From assembly GCA_964017195.1 (NCBI GenBank), contig OZ024895.1:23932733-23996732 (forward strand): a DNA stretch of 64,000 nucleotides, written 5' to 3'. Made by a program: the position numbers and the translations under genes. Of the stretch, positions 1-9,153 are shown piece after piece. The first letter of the stretch is position 1, and the number at the start of each line of letters is the position of its first letter. The notes under the pieces were generated by a model, which worked only from the letters and a program-made list of their open reading frames with translations, was not told where the DNA came from and ran no database searches. Origin of the DNA: Siderastrea radians. Its lineage: Eukaryota; Cnidaria; Anthozoa; Scleractinia; Rhizangiidae.

Positions 1-510
1 CTTATACTCATGTTGTCGACATCTTTACCAATTAAATTATATATGGGAGAACTGTTTTGTTTATGAGTTGTTGGTGTTGACAATGTAACATTGTTCAACT
101 GCATGTACCTCAAATGGTTCAAAATTAACAGTTAGTTAATTAGTACGATTTTTCAGAGATGTCTCTGTGGTGCTACTTACCGCATAAAACATTTAAAACC
201 GGAACAAGAGCCGACATTCAACATACAGATTTTTCATATTTTCAATATTGTTTTCCAGCAATAACCTGTTGAATTGTAACACCTTTAAGAGAATAGGCTA
301 AAATGAGGGTATATTTATTGTGTAAGAAAGGTATAACAAAATAAAAAGATCCTTGACATTCGAGAGTGTTACCAGTCTTTAATAACAGGACAAAACGCGG
401 GTATATGAGGTAAATGTCACCATGTTTACACAAACTTTTAAGTTGCTTGTGTTAGATATGTGCTACTATGGTTGTTGCATATTACCATACGTGGCTGTCA
501 AGGTAGTTTT
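1..510. other. left flank, no gene seen
   Basis: AT-rich sequence with only short open frames and no recognisable domain, RNA gene or repeat. The ZC3H13 gene further right lacks its first exon, so this stretch may lie in its first intron or upstream of it. That placement is an inference. Confidence 0.5.
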
Positions 511-1748
511 CATGGTTGTGGGAGTTGTGAGGGTTGTGGAGGTTGTGAGGGTTGTGGCAGTTGTGAAGGATGTGAGGGTTGTGGGAGTTGTGGGGGTTGT
601 GAGGGTTGTGGAGGTTGTGAGGGTTGTGGCGGTTGTGAGGGTTGTGAGGGTTGTGAGGGTTGTGGAGGTTGTGAGGGTTGTGGGGGTTGTGAGGGTTGTG
701 GGGGTTGTGGAGGTTGTGAGGGTTGTGAGGGTTGTGAGGGTTGTGGAGGTTGTGAGGGTTGTGGGGGTTGTGAGGGTTGTGAGGGTTGTGGAGGTTGTGA
801 GGGTTGTGAGGGTTGTGGGGGTTGTGAGGGTTGTGGGGGTTGTGGGGGTTGTGAGGGTTGTGGAGGTTGTGAGGGTTGTGGAGGTTGTGAAGGTTGTGGA
901 GGTTGTGAGGGTTGTGAAGGTTGTGAGGGTTGTGGGGGTTGTGAGGGTTGTGAGGGTTGTGAGGGTTGTGGAGGTTGTGAGGGTTGTGGAGGTTGTGAGG
1001 GTTGTGGAAGTTGTGAAGGTTGTGGAGGTTGTGAGGGTTGTGAAGGTTGTGAGGGTTGTGGAGGTTGTGAGGGTTGTGGAGGTTGTGAGGGTTGTGAGGG
1101 TTGTGGAGGTTGTGGGAGTTGTGAAGGTTGTGAGGGTTGTGGGAGTTGTGAGGGTTGTGGGAGTTGTGAAGGTTGTGAGGGTTGTGAAGGTTGTGAGGGT
1201 TGTGAGAGTTGTGGGGGTTGTGAGGGTTGTGGAGGTTGTGGGGCAGGTTGTGAGGGTTGTGGGAGTTGTGAGGGTTGTGAGGGTTGTGGGAGTTGTGAAG
1301 GTTCTGAGGGTTGTGGGAGTTGTGAGGGTTGTGGAGGTTGTGAGGGTTGTGGGAGTTGTGAAGGTTGTGAGGGTTGTGGGAGTTGTGAGGGTTGTGGGAG
1401 TTGTGAAGGTTGTGAGGGTTGTGGGAGTTGTGAGGGTTGTGAAGGTTGTGGAGGTTGTGAGGGTTGTGAAGGTTGTGAGGGTTGTGGGAGTTGTGAGGGT
1501 TGTGAGGGTTGTGAAGGTTGTGGAGGTTGTGAGGGTTGTGAGGGTTGTGGAGGTTGCAAGGGTTGTGAAGGTTGTGGAGGCTGTGAGGGTTGTGAGGGTT
1601 GTGGGAGTTGTGAGGGTTGTGGAGGTTGTGAGGGTTGTGGAGGTTGTGAGGGTTGTGAGGGTTGTGGAGGTTGTGAAGGTTGTGAGGGTTGTGGAGGTTG
1701 TGGGGGTTGTGAGGGTTGTGGGAGTTGTGGGAGTTGTGGAGGTTGTGA
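511..1748 (+). repeat. 9-bp G-rich minisatellite (GGTTGTGAG-type), interrupted by a transposon
   Basis: About 1.24 kb made almost entirely of 9-bp units of the form GTTGTGRGG or GTTGTGGAG, with interspersed variants (GTTGTGAAG, GTTGTGGGA) and a few point changes (1252-1257, 1304, 1556). Because the unit is a multiple of three, long open frames run through it on both strands; they are compositional artefacts. The array resumes at 7196-7253 after the inserted element, so it was one block before insertion. The strand is strongly G-rich with many GGG runs. Confidence 0.95.
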
Positions 1749-2612
1749 TAGTCCGGAAGCCAAGACCCCAAAATTAGGGTTTCGTACAATGATCGGGTCA
1801 GAAAAGGTTTGATAGCAGACTTTGGTAGAATACGTCCTGCTGATCAATGTCAGGTAGTTTGTAGAGTTGAATTGTGGTATAAGTTACGAGTTAAGCGGGT
1901 ATTTTTATACGTCACCCCTTAAATTCATGGAAACGAGGCTCACTTATTTGACCACTGATAATGCCTAAACTTAACGTTTATTATGACCGGAATCTTCAAA
2001 TATAGTTACATCTTTACGAAACGAATGCCAATCATGCGCAAATATGCAGATTTAGGTCACGTGACTGAGCACGTGACAGCTGAGAGGCCAAACATAGCCT
2101 TTTAGAGCTATGAATAGCATATCTAAATGTCTTCACTATCATAAATCTATGAATTATCCATTGATATTCTGCTATTTTCTATGAACGGGTCGCACATTCT
2201 ACAGTTTCAGCCAAATTCTAGCTTATTCAGCCTGAAACAATGAAATAATTACCATTTTTGTCCCATTTACGGGTTAACATGAGAACGAGGCTCAGTCAGG
2301 TAACTACTGTTTACGGCTGTGTCTTAAGTTGTTTATGGGGAAAAACTTCTGATATCGTTACCTCTCAATGATATTAGCCAAGTCATGCTCAAACTATGCA
2401 AACTAAGGTCACGTGATCGAGCACGTGACCTCCGAGAGGCCAAAAATTCTATTTTAGTGCTAGAATCGCCCGCACTACCATGAACCTATAAATTATACGT
2501 GTATGCATGTTATCTTACGAAATCTCTTATTTACAACACATTGTAGGTCAGTGGGATAAATTTTGAGACAAAAATATACAAGATTATAACAATTTTTGGC
2601 CTTTATGAGGAC
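1749..2612 (+). repeat. left long terminal inverted repeat with two internal subrepeats
   Basis: Matches the reverse complement of about 6322-7195 with scattered substitutions and small indels. It contains two diverged subunits about 350 bp apart, each carrying paired CACGTGA palindromes followed by GAGAGGCCAAA (near 2057-2090 and 2407-2442). Such subterminal repeats are typical of transposase binding regions; that role is inferred. Confidence 0.85.
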
Positions 2613-2739
2613 TGTTGAGCATGAAAGTGAGGCTAAATCATTTATCATGCTTTCTAATCTCGATTGTTGCTCTACAGAAAGTGATCCTCTTAAAAATGGA
2701 AGCCTTAAACATCAAACTCTTTTACAGTTCAAGCGCTCT

Positions 2740-5700
2740 TCACTCCTCGTCGCTTTCTTCTGATTCACTGGTGCAAGTCAGACCGTGCGGGTTCTTGCAT
2801 GCTTCATCGTCTGCCATGCAGTAGCATCCTTCTGTGCAAGCAAGTCCTGTGTTGTTGCAAGAGCAGTTTTGCAAGCAGGCAGACGTCTTGCACTTGCACG
2901 TCGTCAGCTCGAGAAGGCTTTCAGGTGCTGGTGCTTTTGTGATTAGCAATGGTGCAAGAAGCTCTCCGTCCCTCACCCATCTATGACACCCTGGTGGTTC
3001 AAGATCTTGCATCGCTTCAAGAGCATGCCTCCACACGAATGCCTGGTAGTTTGACCGCTATAGATGTTAAAGGAGACAATCAGACGTCGGTGGAAGCATT
3101 TCGTTTTTCTGCTTTTTCCAGCAGAACATGAGGTAACGCAGCTCATCTGCGGTGCTTGTCTTCTTGGATGCTGTATATAGGCTGCAGACATACGCTTTGC
3201 ACTTGCCAGCTGTGGTTACGTTCAACTCTTGTTCATCTCCGAGAAGAGACAGACTATCTTGGTAGTCAGTACTACGACAGAAAGTATCCCACGCCTTTTT
3301 CTTCCCGATACCCGCCAAAGGGCTGGTCGAATCACAGCCTGTGATCGCATGGAATCCAGGGAGAGAACTACACATCTTTTCACTCAAAACCTCTTCATGG
3401 TTTGATCTGAGTGCTTGGACCTCCCTGCACTGACCTCTTGTCGCCGTCTCTGAAACCACCCCCAATCATAAGCTCCTTCTGTAGGGGGAGCTGGTCTTGA
3501 CCGAGCCTGCAGAGCACAGCCGACAGGAAATCGCACAGGTTTACCTGGTGTTAAAAATATGTAGCAAAAAATCTGAACATCTGAATCTGTAATGAAAGTT
3601 CAAACTCAGATCAAACGCAAAAAATTTCGATTACAACGTCAAACTGCCGGTAACGAAACAGGAAGTTAGTGTTAAGAGTAAAACTTGTTAAATTAAGTAA
3701 TTTAAGCCATACCTTATTCTTAGGATTAGCGATGTACTTTCCCCATTGCCTTGGTACTGGAGTGGCAGGACCTCCGATCTGCACCTCGAGAGCAACGGAT
3801 GCTCCCCGTCGTTGACGCTCGCCTCCTTTAATGGAGTTCTCCCAGGATTGGTCGAAGACCACGTGGACTTGCACACAGTTGTTGGAAAAGAGCGGGGCAC
3901 TGATGATGTTGTAGTACTTTTCGGAAAGCTCACCAAAGGTACTTGCTCCGGCAGACTTGGACATCTGTATGACAGCCATGCCGTCGACGATTACAACAGT
4001 TGGATTTGGTGATGCTGTAAGTCGCTGAACGTTATCGTCTCTCTCTAGAAGAGAGCATAGGATGCTCTTTGCCCCTTTTCTAAGACTTCCGTCTGCGTTT
4101 GCAGGTGAATAAGGGACTGGAGACAGTTCAAAGCTCAACACCTCTTTCAGACAGATCTGACGCGTGTTTCATACGACTAGGAGCCTGCCAAACAAGTCCC
4201 TGTCCGCGTTAACAGTGACTAGCTTGTCGCTGGATTTGACGCGGATCTTCTTATTTGTGCTGCTGAACGTCTTGATCTTCATGTTGGGAATCGGTTCCCA
4301 GAAACCCACAGCGTTGCTGTTAATGCGCTTCTCGACGAAGGCATTCATTTGCTGCCGGCCTTTCTCGGTACTGCGGACGAGGTTCTGGGCCACATCTTCG
4401 GGCAGAACTACTCCGGTAGCGATATTGAGAAGCTCATCCGAATCGTGAGTAAAAGGATCTGTCATCAAGCCTGAAGAAAAACAACCCATCATCTTCTTTA
4501 CGTCTTCCTCGTCTCGTTTGACTCTCCTCGCAGCTGCTTCCTTGTGCGATGCTTGTTCGCCATCTTGGAGCCCGTACATGGCCTTCAGAGCTGAAGTAAT
4601 AGATGCTCGCTCGTGGATAGTTAAAAACCACCGTTCAAGAGCCGACGGGATCTGCGATATGCCAAACAATCCTCCCCTTGACTTTGAGTCGGTGTTGATC
4701 GACTGCTCCAGGGCCATGTCGGTAGAAACTTGTAAAAGGGGCTGTCCTGAACGACTTATGGTATGATTCCCTGCAGCAACCTCGTTGTAGACATCCGGGT
4801 GTGTTAGTTCCAGTTGCTGCATGTCGGCGAGATAAACAGGTAAGTAACGAGCATAATTCTGCCTGTTCATAGGAAAGAAATGAGGTAACATGCCTGCGAT
4901 GCTTTATAGATGCAACTTCCAGTTCCCGGTTCTCTCTGCCTTTAGAAACTGTAAAAGGGAAGTGACCATGGAAAAGTACTCATCCCAAAATGCGAAGAGC
5001 TTGGACCTCTCTCGATTCTCCGATTTAAAGACCCCGAATAGAGACATCAATTCCTTCAAATCTGCTTCTACCTTTCTCACACTCTCGCGTGCGTGATCCT
5101 TCCCGTTCTCCACCGCTCGAACGCAATCCGTAATCTTACTTAACAAGGGTTCTTCTGGGATCTTGTTATCCTGTGACTCACACCAGACAACAAACGCATT
5201 CGACATGAGACGGAGGAATACTTCTAGACAGAGCTTGTGTGCCCTAATTCCTCGGTTGTAAGATTTCCCCTTCATTAAAGCGGACGTCGAACCAGCAGCG
5301 TATACACCTGACTCAATCAAGAGATCATCAAGTCCAGAATCACCAAACTTCTTCCCTAGCAGGGACAGAAAGTTCAGAGCAATGTGAAATCCCCCCATGC
5401 GTACCACTACGATAGAGAACTCGTCAGGAAATCTCCACTGAATTTCCTTTGCCTTGCTATATATTGCAAGGTCAAAGGTTATCACAGTGTCGGCTTGACC
5501 CATCGCGGCGCTTATTTTCTGTGCATGTTTCAGTACTGTGTAGATGGTAGAAAAGTCATTGGATGATCCATTGATCATTGAACAGTAGCCTATATTGCTG
5601 ATTATGAGCATCTCGGGATAGAGAATAGCGTTGAATCCTGCCCAGCTTGGAATCGCCTGCTTTTCCAATACTTCTGCAATGACAGCTTCTCCAAATTTCT

Positions 5701-6285
5701 TGGGACAAAGTCGAAGAAGAGCCCAGATGAAATCAGCGTTACGAGCAGTGCGTATTTCATCGTTCGTATCCTTGTACCACTCCATGTTAACAGAACCAAA
5801 GTGATCAGTAACAACTGGACGTCTTCTTCGAACAGGACACTCTTCAATGTCGTACACGGTGCCGGTTGCCTGTAATGAACGCCGCTTGGCTCTCTGTTCT
5901 ACCAGGTTGGGGGGTGGATCTGGACCAAACGTTTTATTCTGATAGATCACCATTGTAGTGGCATGCGTAGTATTTTTGCTGTCCAGAGCCTCCTCATTCA
6001 AATCATTATTATTGGCGGCAATCTGAACAAATGCACCAGGCTTGATGTTAGTTGGTATTACAATCCCAAACTCTTCTACCTTAGCAAGAACTTCCTCTGC
6101 AATACTCGTATTCACTGCACGCATCTCATCGTAGGAAACACAATGTCCCATTCTGTTCAGCAGTTCGATAAGGCGTTTGGAAGATGTGAGATGGTGAACA
6201 CACATAGCAAGGCTCGTATGCTTAGGAAGCTTATCATGTCCCTTTGTATTGCAATGAATGATATCTTCTGCGATGCTACATTTTA
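2740..6285 (-). pseudogene. decayed transposon gene: unknown N-terminal region, FEN1/XPG-like (PIN) nuclease, tesmin-type CXC motif
   Basis: Read on the minus strand this is one continuous gene, not five. Open reading begins in frame at about 6285 and runs to 4904. A single in-frame TAA (4904-4906) separates it from the next segment (4891-4169), and a single TGA (4169-4171) from the third (4141-3713). An intron follows (donor GT at 3712-3711, acceptor AG at 3546-3545). The frame then shifts near 3440, a segment after the residues NHEE seems deleted, and TAA (3067-3069) and TAG (3058-3060) interrupt the same frame before the C-terminus. Visible motifs are VVIVDGMAVIQMS and HVVFDQSWE in the N-terminal nuclease half, HAITGCDSTSPLAGIGKKKA as the helix-turn-helix of FEN1/XPG nucleases, then a Cys-rich CKCKTSAC...NCSCNNTGLACTEGCYC block like tesmin/TSO1 CXC. 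The nuclease and CXC roles are inferred by motif only. The copy is certainly non-functional. Confidence 0.85.
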
Positions 6286-6321
6286 AACAAATTTGAGAGC
6301 GGACAAATTATCGAGTCACCT

Positions 6322-7195
6322 CATGAAAGCCAAAAATTGTTCTAATCTCGTGTATTTTAGCCTTAAAATGTATCCCACTGACCTACAATGTGGTGTAGAT
6401 AAGAAATTTTGTAAGATAACATACATACACGTATAATTTAAACGTTAATGGCAATGAGGGCGATTTAATCGGCTATTTTTAGCACTAACAAATAATTTTT
6501 GGCCTCTCAGAGGTCACGTGCTCGGTCACGTGACCTTAGTTTGCATAGTTTGAGCATGACTGGACCTTATATCATTGAGAGGTAACGATATCAGAAGTTT
6601 TTCTCCATAAACAACTTAAGATACAGCCGTAAACAGTAGTTACCTGACTGAGCCTCGTTCTCATGTTAACCCGTAAATGGGACAAAAATGGTAATTATTT
6701 CATTGTTTCAGGCTGAATAAGCTAGAATTTGGCTGAAATTGTAGAATGTACGACCCGTTCATAGAAAATAGCAGAATATCAATGGATAATTCATAGATTT
6801 ATGATAGTGAAGACGTTTAGATATGCTATTCATAGCTCTAAAAGGCTATTTTTGGCCTCTCAGCTGTCACGTGCTCAGTCACGTGACCTAAATCTGCATA
6901 TTTTGCGCATGATTGGCATTCGTGTTGTAAAGATGTAACTATATTTGAAGATTCCGGTCATAATAAACGTTAAGTTTAAGCATTATCAGTGGTCAAATGG
7001 GTGAGCCTCGTTTCCATGAATTTAAGGGGTGACGTATAAAAATACCCCCTTAACTCGTAACTTATACCACAATTCAACTCTACAAACTACCTGACATTGA
7101 TCAGCAGGTCTTACTCTATCAAAGTCCGCTTTCAAACCTTTTCTGACCCGATCATTGTACGAAACCCTAATTTTGGGGTCTTGGCTTCCGGACTA
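6322..7195 (-). repeat. right long terminal inverted repeat
   Basis: Reverse-complement partner of 1749-2612. It has the same two CACGTGA-containing subunits (near 6510-6535 and 6860-6890) and ends at GGACTA, 7190-7195, immediately before the TGA duplication. Confidence 0.85.
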
Positions 7196-7428
7196 TGAGG
7201 GTTGCGGGAGTTGTGGGAGTTGTGGAGGTTGTGGGAGTTGTGAGGGTTGTGGGTGTTATGGAAATCGGTCTTTGCACTGGATACTTACGGGACGCAGCCT
7301 CTTTTAATTTATTGTTCGTTAAAATGTATAGATTTCTTTGTGCAGGGAAAAGTGATGCCACAGCTTTGTATTTGCCCTCAAAGAGGCAAAAAAGTACGCT
7401 GTCTGAAGTTCTACAGCCATAGAGGATA

Positions 7429-7590
7429 CCAACACGCTGCTTGTGGCTGTTATGCCACAACCAGAAACACAACTCCTAAAAACTTGCTGGTTGTGGTCGT
7501 TGTGCCCCAACCTGAAGCGCAACCCCTAGATAAGGAGCTGGTTGTGGTGGTTGTGCCACAACCAGAAGCACAACCCCTAAAAGTCCATCC
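7429..7590 (+). repeat. three imperfect tandem units of about 55 bp with internal dyads
   Basis: Three copies of a unit pairing GGTTGTGG..GTTGTGCC with CCACAACC and ending CAACCCCTA. Each unit can fold on itself. The GTTGTGG content resembles the nearby minisatellite, so it may derive from the same sequence. Confidence 0.6.
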
Positions 7591-8302
7591 AAAAACGTGC
7601 CACATTTGAAACAGAGGATGGTAAGCCTGTGGTTTGATTGTATTATTTTGCTGATATGAGAAATTGATAGCGTAAACCACTATAATCGCTTAACAATTGA
7701 GAGAATTATGTCATATTACAGGGGAAATTGGGATCTCACATATAAGAATCATAAAGCATTAAAGATTGTTGAAATTGTCATTCACTACCTGTCAATTCTG
7801 TGCTTTTTTCTCCAGGCTAAGTTTTTAGTGGAAAAGTTCTCGTTAAAATATTTCCTTAAATCACGTACTTTCACAGAAAACCTTTTGGTTAATTTTTATA
7901 TTTGCTATTTTCACTTTCTTTCTTTATATTTTCGCCCTTGGTCACTGGCAGCCTTCGAGGGGGGGGGGGGTAGGGGGTAGGGATGGAGGTGGACAGAGTT
8001 TGGGACTCTGGGTAGAAAAGAGGGAGGGAGGTGTACGGGAGGCGGAAAAAAGGGCGGGAAGAAAAAGTTAAAAAAAGTGGCGGGAACCGAGATTAAAGGG
8101 TGTGGGTGGCAGGAAGTTTGTACCCCCCCATCCCCCCTCCCTGTCCATCCCCTAGCCCCTCCCCCATTCAGGCAGAAATGGCAGAAATGTCGAATCCAGG
8201 TATTAAGGTCTGAAGAAACGGTCAGTTTGCGATGAAATAGTGATTATTTGATAAAATGATGTAATGATGACGTCATCAAGACATCAGCAAAATATTTTGA
8301 TA
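7591..8302. other. gene-free stretch with G-run and GA-rich tract
   Basis: Contains a run of ten or more G near 7961-7972, a purine-rich region to about 8100 and a pyrimidine-rich run near 8125-8165. No open frame with a recognisable domain and no CCCH finger exon for ZC3H13 was found here. Confidence 0.5.
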
Positions 8303-8408
8303 GAATCTCACTCGTGGTCACTCGTAGTCACTCGTGGTCACTCGTGGTCACTCGTGGTCTACTCGTGGTCATTTGTGGTCACTCGTGGTCACTCGTGGCC
8401 ACTCGTGT
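8303..8408 (+). repeat. 10-bp tandem repeat (CACTCGTGGT)n
   Basis: About ten direct copies of a 10-bp unit reading ACTCGTGGTC with a few variants (one 11-bp unit, one ATTTGTGGTC, one ending GGCC). Confidence 0.9.
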
Positions 8409-8503
8409 GTACTTTTAGACACGATCCCCAGGGTACACGTAACAAAATTTTGCCCATCTTAATGGCACCACTGTGTTCAAATAGACCCATCCACAGTTTT
8501 TTT

Positions 8504-9010
8504 TAACTTTTCACATGGACCAGTTTGCGAAAATTCATTGACATCGCTGAAAAGAGCGCCTTAAGATCAGACAAGTTGCCAAGTTTGTGAGTGATAGGTT
8601 GAAAACTAACAAAGATATGGATCCGCAAAGTAGCAAAATTTTATAGACGTTTGTATGGTGGGGACAAGTTTGTGCCCCCACTACCCTGCTAGCAGAGGTT
8701 TTTTTAATCTTGCCGCTTCTTTTTCGTAGTCTTTTTACGGCTGTCTTTACCGTTGTTGTTTTCTTCCAAAAAAACAACGGTAAAGACAGCCGTAAAAAGA
8801 CTACGAAAAAGAAGGGGCAAGATAAAAACCTCTGCTAGCAGGGTAGTCCCCCACCGTACAAACGTCTGAAACTTTCACGACCTTGCGGAGCTGTATCTTC
8901 GCTCGTTTCTGACATATCACTCTCAAACTCGGCAAGTTTAATAATTCTTAAGGCGCTCTTTCTAGTAGTGTTGATAAATTTTCGCCAACTGGTCCTTGTC
9001 AAAAGTTGGA
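8504..9010. mobile_element. foldback element with two arms of about 250 bp
   Basis: The sequence from about 8504 to 8762 is repeated in reverse complement from about 8770 to 9010. The inner 75-80 bp of each arm (from CCCTGCTAGCAGAGG to AACGGTAAAGACAGCC) are nearly perfect with a loop of under 15 bp. The outer arms are diverged but still align (for example GACCAGTTTGCGAAAATT and AGAGCGCCTTAAGA). This is typical of a non-autonomous foldback or MITE. No coding potential was seen. Confidence 0.85.
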
Positions 9011-9153
9011 ATAGCCGTGGAATTAACCATCAAGGTTGACGTCTTTGTTGGTATTTGATGTCCTTGCAACTTTAGATGAATAATGTAATGTTGGATTTCT
9101 TAAACAATGGCTTTCCGCATAAAATGTTTTAAACTGCCTGGGTTTTTTCACAG

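Larger units (their letters stand above)
1749..7195. mobile_element. 5.4 kb DNA transposon with about 870-bp terminal inverted repeats and 3-bp target duplication
   Basis: The element begins TAGTCCGGAAGCC at 1749 and ends with its reverse complement at 7195. It sits inside the 9-bp minisatellite. The flanks are TGA at 1746-1748 and TGA at 7196-7198, and removing the element plus one TGA restores an uninterrupted repeat, which fixes the boundaries. Inner TIR limits are near 2612 and 6322. Between them lies one decayed minus-strand gene. Its visible domains (PIN/FEN1-like nuclease, Cys-rich CXC motif) do not match a DDE transposase known to me, so I leave the superfamily open. I recognise the coding family as a multicopy uncharacterised protein type in cnidarian and fish genomes. 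Confidence 0.88.

Noticed and set aside
511..1748. Telomeric or CRISPR-like array
   Set aside because: The unit is GTTGTGRGG, not TTAGGG, with no unique spacers between repeats. It is an ordinary minisatellite.
422..1847. Four overlapping open frames of about 440 codons on both strands
   Set aside because: They are produced by the 9-bp minisatellite, whose period is a multiple of three, and have two- or three-letter protein composition. The array is split by a transposon.
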